Shown here: in pieces, positions 49,533 through 57,544 of the stretch | Layout: each line of letters starts with the position of its first letter | Numbering within the stretch: position 1 is the stretch's first letter | Assembly: GCA_035651955.1 (NCBI GenBank) | Contig: DASRES010000042.1 | Location: 1 to 64,000, forward strand | DNA length: 64,000 nt | Source of the DNA: Acidimicrobiia bacterium | GTDB taxonomy: Bacteria; Actinomycetota; Acidimicrobiia; IMCC26256; JAMXLJ01 | Reading direction: 5' to 3' | Translations under genes and position numbers: made by a program | Notes under the pieces: generated by a model | Told to the model about the DNA's origin: nothing | The model's input: only the letters and a program-made list of their open reading frames with translations | Database searches by the model: none

Positions 49533-50765
49533 ATGATCGAGCGCCTCGGGGACCAACCGGTTGCGGAGACCGCGGCGCCCGCGAAGCGTGCCCACTTCCG
49601 ATGCCTCGACGCGTACCGCGCGATCGGGATGCTGATGATCCTGCTGTTCCACGCGCACTTCTACGCGCTCGCGCACAAGATGGGCGTCCTCGGCCCCGTG
49701 TTCGGGCGCTTCGACGTCGCCCTGCCGTTCTTCTTCGTGCTCTCGGGCTTCCTGCTGTTCCGGCCCTACGTCGTGGCCCTGCTCGCGGACCGTCCGCCGG
49801 CCTCGGCGGCCCGCTTCTACCGCAACCGTGCGATCCGCATCTTCCCGGCGTACTGGTTCGCGCTCCTCGGGGCCGTGCTGCTCTTCGACGTGCGCTTCCA
49901 CAGCGTCGGCGAGTTCCTGACCTTCGCGTTCGTCCTGCAGATCTACCGGTCGTCGCTCGTGTTCGGCTCACGGTTCCAACCCATCTACCAGTCATGGAGC
50001 ATCGCGACGGAGATCGGCTTCTACCTGCTGCTCCCGCTGCTCGCCTGGGGACTGCGCCGTGCCGTCGCGGGGCGTGACGACCGCGTGAAGATCACCGGGT
50101 GCGTCGCGCTCGTCGCCGCGTTGTACGTCGTCGGCACCGCCTTCCGTGCGGCCGTCGTCGCGTTCCACCCGAGCTGGCAGGGGAGCGCGGTGCTGAGCGT
50201 GGGCGCGTGGCTCGACATCTTCGCGATCGGGATGATCCTCGCCGTCGCGAGCGCGTGGCACGCGCACACCGGACGGCACGTGACCGTGCTCGAGTGGCTC
50301 TCGCACCACATCGTCGTGTCGTGGGCGCTCGCGGCCGTGTTCTTCTGGATCACGACGCGCTTCGCGCCGCCGAAGCAACCCCTCGTCTTCCACGGGACCG
50401 AGTACGTCGCGCGCTACTTCCTCTACGGGCTGGTGTCGTTCTTCTTCCTCGTGCCCGGCATGATCGGCGACCAGGGCGTCGGCCGGATCCGGGGCGTGCT
50501 CGGCAGCCGGGTCCTCACCTTCCTCGGCACGATCTCGCTCGGCTTCTACCTGTTCCACGTCGGGTTCCTCGGACGCGCGCAGGCGTGGACGGGCGCGGGC
50601 GCGTTCCAGGCGAGCTTCGTCGAAGAGGTCGCGATCGCGGTGCCGCTCACACTCGTCGCCGGAACCGTCAGCTACTTCCTCGTCGAGCGGCCGGCGCTGC
50701 GCTGGAAGGGTGACCGGCGATCGCGGCGCGCGCCGGCACGGCGCCGAGCGCCGGCAGGCACGTAA
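49533..50765 (+). CDS. AT3-family membrane acyltransferase
   Basis: 410 residues, with ten predicted helices. AT3 landmarks: CLDAYRAIGMLMILLFHAHF with the catalytic His, LPFFFVLSGFLLFRPY, FYRNRAIRIFPAYW and QSWSIATEIGFYLLLPL. Unlike the enzyme at 31525 it has no SGNH domain and ends in an Arg-rich tail. These proteins move acetyl or longer acyl groups across the membrane onto polysaccharides. It starts 43 bases after the flavoprotein stop with GGGGGAGG upstream, so both genes are probably in one operon with the GT2/DUF2304 pair. Confidence 0.85.
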   Translation: MIERLGDQPVAETAAPAKRAHFRCLDAYRAIGMLMILLFHAHFYALAHKMGVLGPVFGRFDVALPFFFVLSGFLLFRPYVVALLADRPPASAARFYRNRAIRIFPAYWFALLGAVLLFDVRFHSVGEFLTFAFVLQIYRSSLVFGSRFQPIYQSWSIATEIGFYLLLPLLAWGLRRAVAGRDDRVKITGCVALVAALYVVGTAFRAAVVAFHPSWQGSAVLSVGAWLDIFAIGMILAVASAWHAHTGRHVTVLEWLSHHIVVSWALAAVFFWITTRFAPPKQPLVFHGTEYVARYFLYGLVSFFFLVPGMIGDQGVGRIRGVLGSRVLTFLGTISLGFYLFHVGFLGRAQAWTGAGAFQASFVEEVAIAVPLTLVAGTVSYFLVERPALRWKGDRRSRRAPARRRAPAGT

Positions 50766-50777
50766 CCTTTGTCCGGC

Positions 50778-51605
50778 ATGCGCACCGAACCGACGACGCG
50801 GCCGGGCTCGACGGCGGTCGCCGGAGCCGCCGGCTCCCCGCTCGGGCGCACGCTCGTCCTCATCCCGGCGTACAACGAGGCCGAGGCGCTGCCGGCCGTG
50901 CTCGACGAGCTCGCCCGCGAGCGGCCCGACCTCGACGTGCTCGTCGTGTCCGACGGGTCGACCGACGGCACCGCCCGGGTGGCCCGGGCCGCCGGTGTTG
51001 CCGTCGTCGAGCTGCCCTTCAACCTCGGGATCGGCGGCGCGCTGCGCACCGGGTTCCGCTATGCCGTCGATCACGGCTACGACGCGGCCGTCCAGTTCGA
51101 CGCCGACGGTCAGCACGACCCGCACGCGGTCCAGCGGCTGCTCGACGCCGTCGCGTCGGGCGCCGACCTCGTCATCGGGAGCCGCTTCATCGCGGGAGGC
51201 GCGCCGACGTACCGCGTCGGCCGCGTCCGCCGGATCGCGATGCGGGGGCTACAGCGCGTCGTCCGCGTGCTCGTCGGCCGGGAGTTCACGGACACGAGCT
51301 CCGGGTTCCGCGGCTTCTCGTCGGCGATGCTGTCGTTCTTCGCGCTGAACTACCCGGTCGAGTACATGGACTCGGTCGAGGCGCTCGTCCTCGCGGTCAA
51401 CGCGGGCTACGACGTGCGCGAGATCGCGGTCGACATGCGCGGCCGGACCGGTGGTGCGCCGTCGACGCGCGGATGGCGCCTGGCGTACTACTACGCGCGC
51501 CTGCTCGTCGTGCTGCTCACCTCCTACACCCGTCCCGGACACCGGCCGCAGGTGGCACGACTCGAACCCGCGTCCGCGCGCGCGCTCGACGGAGGTGCGC
51601 GATGA
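50778..51605 (+). CDS. GT2 glycosyltransferase, dolichyl/polyprenyl-phosphate-mannose-synthase-like
   Basis: 275 residues from ATG 50778 (TTG 50769 adds three). LVLIPAYNEAEALPAVLDEL, LVVSDGSTDGTARVA, VQFDADGQHDPHAVQRLLD and SSGFRGFSSAML are the DPM1-like GT2 motifs; DADGQHD is the metal/donor site. It makes polyprenyl-phosphate sugar in the cytoplasm, which the GT39, PIG-V-like and YfhO-like enzymes of this locus could use as donor. It overlaps the next gene (ATGA), a DUF2304 protein, a pairing known from many glycan loci. Confidence 0.88.
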   Translation: MRTEPTTRPGSTAVAGAAGSPLGRTLVLIPAYNEAEALPAVLDELARERPDLDVLVVSDGSTDGTARVARAAGVAVVELPFNLGIGGALRTGFRYAVDHGYDAAVQFDADGQHDPHAVQRLLDAVASGADLVIGSRFIAGGAPTYRVGRVRRIAMRGLQRVVRVLVGREFTDTSSGFRGFSSAMLSFFALNYPVEYMDSVEALVLAVNAGYDVREIAVDMRGRTGGAPSTRGWRLAYYYARLLVVLLTSYTRPGHRPQVARLEPASARALDGGAR

Positions 51606-52096
51606 GCCTGCGCGCGCACATCTCCATCCTGCTGCTCGCGCTGCTCACGCTCGGGTTCATCCTGCAGCTCGTCCGCCGTCACCGGCTCAAGGCGAAGTAC
51701 TCGGTGCTGTGGGTGTCGCTCGGACTCGGGCTCGCGATCCTCGCGTCGGCCCCGATGCTGCTCGAGCGCTTCTCGGACCTCGTCGGCATCAAGACGCCGG
51801 CATTCACGTTCCTGCTCATGGCGATCACGTTCCTGCTCGTGCTCGCGCTCCACTTCTCGTGGGAGCTCTCCCGGCTCGAGGACCGGACGCGCGCGCTCGC
51901 GGAGGAGTGCGCGCTGCTGCGCGAGCGCGTCGAGCGGGCCGCCCCGGAGCGCGAGGCCGAGACGTTGCTGAGGTCAGCGGGGAACGGGACGACCGATCAC
52001 GAGCATCTCGTCGGCGACGAACGGCGCGCCGAGACGCCCGAGCGTCCGCGTGAACCACAGCAGGGTGGTACCGCCGGCGCGCAGCAGGCGCCCTGA
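51602..52096 (+). CDS. DUF2304 membrane protein
   Basis: 164 residues. Three hydrophobic segments (SILLLALLTLGFILQLV, YSVLWVSLGLGLAILA and FTFLLMAITFLLVLAL) are followed by a basic/acidic helix SRLEDRTRALAEECALLRER, likely coiled coil. DUF2304 proteins accompany DPM1-like GT2 enzymes and may anchor or help flip the lipid-linked sugar (inference). The usual family length is about 110-125 residues. Here the last 40 residues run 123 bases into the opposite-strand methyltransferase gene and look like antisense text, so the original stop was probably lost. Confidence 0.8.
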   Translation: MSLRAHISILLLALLTLGFILQLVRRHRLKAKYSVLWVSLGLGLAILASAPMLLERFSDLVGIKTPAFTFLLMAITFLLVLALHFSWELSRLEDRTRALAEECALLRERVERAAPEREAETLLRSAGNGTTDHEHLVGDERRAETPERPREPQQGGTAGAQQAP

Positions 52097-52726
52097 CGAC
52101 GTCGTCGGCTTCACGGTCGTCACGAACGTGTGGAACTCGGTCGCCTCCCAGCCGTGACGCGCCATGAGCGTCGTGAGCGTCCGCCAGCTGAACATCGTGA
52201 CGTGATCGGGATGGGTGATCTCGTAACCGACGATCGCAGCGAGCGCGTTCCCGAGGCAGTTCGCGTTCGGCGTCGTGAGCACGAGCTGCCCGCCGTCTCG
52301 CACGAGCGGGTGCAACGCGTCGAGGAACGCGCCCGGCGCGTCGAGGTGCTCGATCACCTCACCGGCGATGACGACGTCCGCGGGCGGCAGCCCGAGCGCG
52401 CGCACGGACTCGACGTCGCGGCAGTCCGCGACGTAGGCCTCGTACCCCGCGGCCTTCGCGGCCTCGACGCCCGCGACGTCGACGTCGATGCCGACCAGCG
52501 AACCCGCGGTCTGCGCGAGGTGGGCGTGCAGCCACGTGCCCGCGCCCTGCTGCATCTCCCGACAGCCCGCGTCGGCGAAGCCGACATGGATCACGGACTT
52601 CCCGCGCACGAGCCCGCTGAGGAACGGCAGGCGGTCGACGACCGTCGCCCGCGGGAGGCGGTGGATCATCGCCGCCTGGTCGAACTCGGCACCGCTCGTG
52701 TGCGGCGCGCCGGCAACCTCGCTCAT
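51974..52726 (-). CDS. Class I SAM-dependent methyltransferase
   Basis: 250 residues. Motif I is SVIHVGFADAGCREM, a variant with G-F-A in place of G-x-G-x-G, followed by VGIDVDVAGVEAAKAAG (acidic loop). ADVVIAGEVIEHLDAPGAFLDAL is motif II with the IEHL sequence common in sugar and lipid methyltransferases, then GGQLVLTTPNANCLGN. Substrate is unknown; glycan-locus membership suggests a sugar or glycolipid. It lies ten bases downstream of the deacetylase start on the other side, in the same minus-strand block. Its 3' end overlaps DUF2304 by 123 bases. Confidence 0.8.
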   Translation of the reverse strand: MSEVAGAPHTSGAEFDQAAMIHRLPRATVVDRLPFLSGLVRGKSVIHVGFADAGCREMQQGAGTWLHAHLAQTAGSLVGIDVDVAGVEAAKAAGYEAYVADCRDVESVRALGLPPADVVIAGEVIEHLDAPGAFLDALHPLVRDGGQLVLTTPNANCLGNALAAIVGYEITHPDHVTMFSWRTLTTLMARHGWEATEFHTFVTTVKPTTSSGRLLRAGGTTLLWFTRTLGRLGAPFVADEMLVIGRPVPR

Positions 52727-52736
52727 GACCGTCCGC

Positions 52737-53561
52737 TCACGCGGCCACCCTCGCGAGGACGGGCAGATCGTCCGGCAGCGATGCGACGCGTTCGCGCAGC
52801 GGCGGCGCGCTGCGTCCCGAGAGCACGCGGTCGACGCGGTCGAACATCACCGACCGGCGCCGCCAGATCAGCCGGCTCCCGACCCGGCCGGCCTCGGGCA
52901 GCACGCGGAACGGCTCGTCGGGATCGAAGTCGTACGGGTGCGCGTAGGTCCAGGCGACGGTGCAGTCGGTCAGGAGTTGCATGCCGGTACGGATCGCCGG
53001 CCACGGCAGGTTCCGCAGCCAGACCCCGGCGAGGAAGGGGAAGCCCGCCCGGCCGCGTCGGAGCACCGGGCACGGCAGCTCGACGATCCCGTTCGGCCAC
53101 CGGAACGCACCGGCCGGGCACGTCGGGTCGCCGAAGAGCGGGTGACGGATCGGCAGCACGCTCGCCGAGTACGTGAAGCCGAGCCCGGCGAGGACATCGA
53201 GGGCCCAGCGCGTCGAGGGCACGAGCGAGAACATCGGCGCCCGGTACCCCACCACGGGCTGCTGCGCGAGGTCTTCCAGCCGTGCCTTGACGTCCGCGAT
53301 CCCGGGCCGGAAGCCGTCGGCGGTCAGCTCGGGCAGCGCGACGTGCCGGTGGCCGTGGACCGCCAGCTCGTGGCCGTCGGCCGCGATTGCGCGCACGAGC
53401 CCGGGGTCCTCGTCGACGACGTCGCCGACGAGGAAGAAGGTGCCGCGCACGCCGCGCTCACCGAGGAACTCGAGGACCTCGCGTGTCGAGGCGAGATGGC
53501 GCGGGTCCGTCGCGATGTCGTCGCGGTGATCCTCGACGTCGAGCGTGAACGTGATGCGCAT
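52737..53561 (-). CDS. Polysaccharide deacetylase (NodB fold, DUF3473-like C-terminus)
   Basis: 274 residues. NodB motif 1 is FTLDVEDHRDD, with GTFFLVGDVVDEDPGLV, motif 2 is HELAVHGHRHVAL (metal His pair), motif 3 is VVGYRAPMFSL. The C-terminal AHPYDFDPDEPFRVLPEAG is the conserved end of exopolysaccharide-locus deacetylases with a DUF3473 domain. It removes N- or O-acetyl groups from a lipid-linked or nascent polysaccharide. There is no signal peptide, as usual for this subgroup. The start shares one base with the stop of the GNAT-like gene (TGATG). Confidence 0.85.
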   Translation of the reverse strand: MRITFTLDVEDHRDDIATDPRHLASTREVLEFLGERGVRGTFFLVGDVVDEDPGLVRAIAADGHELAVHGHRHVALPELTADGFRPGIADVKARLEDLAQQPVVGYRAPMFSLVPSTRWALDVLAGLGFTYSASVLPIRHPLFGDPTCPAGAFRWPNGIVELPCPVLRRGRAGFPFLAGVWLRNLPWPAIRTGMQLLTDCTVAWTYAHPYDFDPDEPFRVLPEAGRVGSRLIWRRRSVMFDRVDRVLSGRSAPPLRERVASLPDDLPVLARVAA

Positions 53562-54508
53562 CAGAACGCGTCGACATCGAGGAACTCGTACGTCGTGAGC
53601 TCGACGGCGTCCTGGTCGATCGTCCCGTCGAGCTGGCGCACCAGCATGAACAGCGGCGCCGGTCGGATCCGCTTCGGCGGTTCGAACCCGCGGATCACGA
53701 CGTGCTCGTTCGTCCCGCCGTGCAGCGCGAGCGGCGTGCGGTGGTGGCGGCATGCAGCCGCGACGACGCGCTTCGACGACAGTGGGCCGCGCCGGCCGCC
53801 GCGCGGCAGCAGCTTCAGCAGCACCGCAGCCGGAACACCGCGCTGCACCGTGCGCGAGCTCACCGCGAAGATCTCGTCGCTGACGTGCACGGAGTAGTGC
53901 GCGTGCGGGCGCCGCAGGCGCCAGCGCAGCTGCTCGGTCGTCCAGCAGTTCGTGACGCCCGTCGTCGGGTACTCGTCGAGGTCGCGCGTCAGCTCCTCGA
54001 AGTCCGCGCTCCCGAGGAACGACTCCGTGACCGGGTACGTGTCGACGCCGCCCGTCGACAGCGTGGTCGGGACGACGAGCTTGATCGTCATCTGCCCGTA
54101 GAGCCGCCAGCCGAGGTACTTGACGCCCGCCCCGACGGACTTCTCGTTCGGGAGCGCGGTCGCGAGCCGCCGTCCGTCGTTGCCCGCCTTCTCGTAGACC
54201 TGCTTCGCGATCGTGACGAAGTAGCCCTTGCGCTGCGTCCCGGAGCGGGTGACCGCGTTGAGCGAGTAGCAGCCCGGGACGGGCCCGTTCGCGTCGCGGT
54301 AGTCCTGCGGGATGAGGGCGTAGTGCGTCATCCGCACGCCGTCCTCGTCGACCGCCTCCTGGTACGCGGGCCCGAGCGGGTTCTCGTCGTAGAGCCACCG
54401 CAGGTACGCGTCGTCGGCGAAGCGGACGTCGGGCAGCTCCGCGTTGAGGAGCTCGGTGTTGGCGCGGTTGTCGCGCTGTCGGTCGTCGGACGGGGTCGTC
54501 TCGGACAT
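53561..54508 (-). CDS. GNAT-like acyltransferase of glycan locus
   Basis: 315 residues from ATG 54508. VRFADDAYLRWLYDENPLGPA near the N-terminus and the following HYALIPQDYRDANG and RKGYFVTIAKQVYEKAG stretches are like a group of GNAT/FemAB-type acyltransferases that occur in exopolysaccharide loci beside NodB deacetylases. No membrane segment is present. Substrates are unknown; transfer of an acyl or aminoacyl group to a sugar amine freed by the neighbouring deacetylase is an attractive reading, but inference. The upstream gap to the GT39 gene is 86 bases. Confidence 0.6.
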   Translation of the reverse strand: MSETTPSDDRQRDNRANTELLNAELPDVRFADDAYLRWLYDENPLGPAYQEAVDEDGVRMTHYALIPQDYRDANGPVPGCYSLNAVTRSGTQRKGYFVTIAKQVYEKAGNDGRRLATALPNEKSVGAGVKYLGWRLYGQMTIKLVVPTTLSTGGVDTYPVTESFLGSADFEELTRDLDEYPTTGVTNCWTTEQLRWRLRRPHAHYSVHVSDEIFAVSSRTVQRGVPAAVLLKLLPRGGRRGPLSSKRVVAAACRHHRTPLALHGGTNEHVVIRGFEPPKRIRPAPLFMLVRQLDGTIDQDAVELTTYEFLDVDAF

Positions 54509-54594
54509 GCCTCGGGCCTCGTTGCCGTCGTTCGTCACTCCGCCACGGCGCGCGGGAGCCCACGCACTGCGGTCCGGGTCGCGCCGGCGGAAGT

Positions 54595-56016
54595 CTACCG
54601 AGCGACCGCCGGGCCGGGCGTGGCCGGCGTGTCGTCGCGACGGGCACGGCGCCGCGCGACGAGGCCGGCGACGACGGCTTCGATCGTCGTCGCGCCGGCG
54701 ATCACGATGCCCGGCTCGGCGCTGACGCGATACCGGAGCACGCCGAACGTCATGGCGGCCGAGGCCGTCACGACGACGATCGGCACCACGATCGGGGAGA
54801 TCGGGAGCCCGCGGCGCTTGAAGATCACGAGACCGGCGATCGCGAGGGGCACGAGCACCCACGTCGTGTCGGCGGCGAGCCGCGACGCGAGGAGCGTGCG
54901 GCCCTCGATCTCGGCCTCGAACCACTCCGTCTGCCTGGGTCGCCAGACGCCCCACAGGCGCCCGACCCGGGCGGCCATCACGACCGGGAGCCGGTTCAGA
55001 TGGTGCTTGATGTACGTGACCGCCTCGTGGCGGACGACGGCGTCACGCTCGGACGCGTCGCCGGGGATCGTGCCCTTGCGGCCGATCACGTCGTGGCAGT
55101 TGAAGTACCAGCCCTCGTACTTGCCGTGGTACGTCTGGTCGCAGCTCGCCGCGGACAGCACGGACCCGTAGCTGTCGCTCATGTACACGGGCTTCTGGAA
55201 CCGGCTCAGGTTGTAGATCACCCACGGCGCGATCAACGCGGCCATGACGAGCCCCGTGACGACGAGCAGCCGGAAGCAACGCGCCAGCCCGAGTCGCCGC
55301 CGCATCCCCCAGAGCAGGAACACCGCGACGAGCGGGCCGATGAAGAGGATCTCGCTGCGGCTGTTCGCCGCGAGACCGAACGCGACGCCGAGCAAGATCG
55401 CGTTCCGCGTCGTCGGCCGGAACCAGAACGTGTACGCGGCGAGCAGCAGGAACGCGACCGTGAGCGCGGCCATCGACTCCGACAGCAGCATGCCGTCGTT
55501 GATCCAGAGGTTCGCGTAGACGGCCGCGATCGCGGCCGCGATCAGCCCGACACGCTCGTTGACGACCTTCCGGCCGGTCAGGCCGATGCCGATGACCGCG
55601 CCCGTACCGAGGAAGGTCGACGCGACGCGGTGCGCGGTGACGCTCCAGAACCCGAGTCGCGAGACGACCGCGAGGTAGAGCGTGTACAGCGGCGGGTTCG
55701 CGGCCGCCGGCGCGCGGACGCGGCCGTGACTCGACGCGAACCGCAACGGGTCGATGAACCAGTTGCCGTCCGCGACCGTCCACGCCTGGCGGTGGTAGTA
55801 GATCGCGTCACCACCGATCCGGTAGTAGTCGTAGCCGACGAGCACGAAGTACAGACGGATCGCGAGCGCGACGAGCGCGATGACGACGAGCCCGATCACG
55901 AACGTGCGGGTCGCGTCGCGCAGCGGCCGTACCGGCGGCGGGATCTCCTCTGCCCGGCGCGCCGCACGGCTCGCCGCGACCCTCGTGTCGCGGTCGACCG
56001 CGAGCGTGTCGCTCAC
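54595..56016 (-). CDS. GT39-like polytopic glycosyltransferase (Cys-pair subfamily)
   Basis: 473 residues from GTG 56016, which overlaps the stop of its upstream paralog (GTGA). GGDAIYYHRQAWTVADG is the first acidic loop and AAANPPLYTLYLA the HPP-like motif (NPP here). VYANLWINDGMLLSE and PWVIYNLSRFQKPVYMSD are shared with three paralogs, as is the loop C-DQT-Y-H-G-KYE-G-WYFN-C, one residue shorter than the others. About ten helices and an Arg-rich C-terminus. Function as for the paralogs: outer-face transfer from a lipid-linked sugar. Confidence 0.8.
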   Translation of the reverse strand: MSDTLAVDRDTRVAASRAARRAEEIPPPVRPLRDATRTFVIGLVVIALVALAIRLYFVLVGYDYYRIGGDAIYYHRQAWTVADGNWFIDPLRFASSHGRVRAPAAANPPLYTLYLAVVSRLGFWSVTAHRVASTFLGTGAVIGIGLTGRKVVNERVGLIAAAIAAVYANLWINDGMLLSESMAALTVAFLLLAAYTFWFRPTTRNAILLGVAFGLAANSRSEILFIGPLVAVFLLWGMRRRLGLARCFRLLVVTGLVMAALIAPWVIYNLSRFQKPVYMSDSYGSVLSAASCDQTYHGKYEGWYFNCHDVIGRKGTIPGDASERDAVVRHEAVTYIKHHLNRLPVVMAARVGRLWGVWRPRQTEWFEAEIEGRTLLASRLAADTTWVLVPLAIAGLVIFKRRGLPISPIVVPIVVVTASAAMTFGVLRYRVSAEPGIVIAGATTIEAVVAGLVARRRARRDDTPATPGPAVAR

Positions 56017-57404
56017 GATCTGGCGCTCCCGAGTGTGAGCCCTTCGTCGGCGTTCTCGGCACCGAGCCGTCGCCGCGTCCACCGGATCGCGGCGTCGAGC
56101 GCGACGGCCGCGAGCACCACCGCGGCCGCGTCGAAGCCGGCCCGATATCGCGTGACGCCGAACGTCAGCGCGGCCGCGACGATCACGGAGATCGTCAGCG
56201 CGACCCACGGGCTGATCGGTAGCTTGCGCCGCCACATCACGACCGCACCCGCGATCGCCAACAGCGTGATCGGGTAGTACTGCCAGAGCGCGATGCGCGA
56301 CGGCCAGCGTCCCCGCCGTTCGAAGAACGTGTCGAACTGGATGCTCTGGCGGACGCGGTAGACCTGGAACAGCCGGCCGACGCGTGCAGCGGTCACCTTG
56401 GGGAGCTCGCCGAGGTGCGTGCGGACGTAGTGCTGGGCCTCCTTGCGTGCCTCGGTGTCGAGGACGGTCTCGTCATCGGTGTTCTGGAAGCCCTTGATCC
56501 CGCACGTCCACGACCAGTACCCGAGGTATGTCCCCGAGTACCCGGCGTCGCAGTCGCCGAAGGTCATCGCGACGCCCGATCCGGTCACGATGAAGATGTG
56601 GTGCTTGAACCGGCCCGTGTTGTTGTAGATCACCCAGGGTCCGATGACGATCGCCGCGGTCAGCGCGGCGACGCCGACCATCTTGAGCCGGCGCGACCAC
56701 GACGCGTTCGGGATGCGCAGCGCGATCGGCACGACCGCCAGCGGGTAGAGGAAGATCGCCTCCGACCGCGTCAGCGACGCGAGCCCGATCCAGAGGCTCA
56801 TCCACGCGAACCGTCCCCACGTCGGCCGCTTCCAGCACCGGATCGCGGACCACAGGAACAGCGAGATCAACACGACGTACGGCGTCTCGGACAGGAGCGC
56901 GGCGTCGTTGATCCAGAGGTTCGCGTACAGGGCGGCGAGGACGGCGGCGATCATCCCCGCGATGTCGCCCGCGATCTCGCGGGCGGCGAGCGCGAGGAAC
57001 ACGATCGCGACCGCGCCGAGCACGCACGACCCGAGCCGTTGCTCGAACGGCGTCTCGATCCCGAGCCACGACAACGTGCCGAGGAACACGGGGTACACGG
57101 GTGGATGGCCCGCGCTCGGGACGTAACGGTGCTGACCGCCCCACACGAACGGGTTCCCGAAGCCCCAGCCCGTCGCGATCATCTTCCCGGCCGCCCAGTA
57201 CCAGCGGTTGTCGGTGAGCTTCCCGATCGGCTGGTGGCGTCGCCCGAACCACGTGAACGTGAGCCGGAGCGCGAGGCCGCCCAACGTGACGACGGTCAGC
57301 CAGGCCGAGAAGTGCGGGATGCGGTACGCGCGGGCGCGCCGCGGCGTGGGCTCGGAGGCGGTCTCGGGGTCGGTCGTGTCGGTGCGATCGTCGGCGATGC
57401 GCAC
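56013..57404 (-). CDS. GT39-like polytopic glycosyltransferase (Cys-pair subfamily)
   Basis: 463 residues from ATG 57404. The first loop DNRWYWAAGKMIATGWGFGN has Asp/Arg where the paralogs have GDAIYYH, then SAGHPPVYPVFLG. LYANLWINDAALLSE and PWVIYNNTGRFKHH align with the other three, and the loop C-DAG-Y-S-G-TYL-G-YWSWT-C gives the Cys-pair signature. It leads a two-gene unit of paralogs. The loss of GDAIYY suggests a different donor or acceptor, or an inactive partner. Confidence 0.8.
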   Translation of the reverse strand: MRIADDRTDTTDPETASEPTPRRARAYRIPHFSAWLTVVTLGGLALRLTFTWFGRRHQPIGKLTDNRWYWAAGKMIATGWGFGNPFVWGGQHRYVPSAGHPPVYPVFLGTLSWLGIETPFEQRLGSCVLGAVAIVFLALAAREIAGDIAGMIAAVLAALYANLWINDAALLSETPYVVLISLFLWSAIRCWKRPTWGRFAWMSLWIGLASLTRSEAIFLYPLAVVPIALRIPNASWSRRLKMVGVAALTAAIVIGPWVIYNNTGRFKHHIFIVTGSGVAMTFGDCDAGYSGTYLGYWSWTCGIKGFQNTDDETVLDTEARKEAQHYVRTHLGELPKVTAARVGRLFQVYRVRQSIQFDTFFERRGRWPSRIALWQYYPITLLAIAGAVVMWRRKLPISPWVALTISVIVAAALTFGVTRYRAGFDAAAVVLAAVALDAAIRWTRRRLGAENADEGLTLGSARS

Positions 57405-57530
57405 GGCCCTCCCCCGACCGATGTGTGGCGATCGCCTCGCCGGTGCGCGAACTCGGAGCCGACGAGACTACCGGGCGGTTTGTGCGCCGTCCCACCACGG
57501 TGGGCAGTCGCCGCGGTACGGACCGATGCC

Positions 57531-57536
57531 TACACT
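57531..57536 (+). promoter_or_regulatory. Putative -10 box in a 16-base element repeated at 62477
   Basis: TACACT ends eight bases before ATG 57545. The 16 bases TACACTACCGGCCCAT are identical at 57531-57546 and 62477-62492. Here the final AT is part of the start codon, so the transcript would be leaderless. Confidence 0.5.
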
Positions 57537-57544
57537 ACCGGCCC

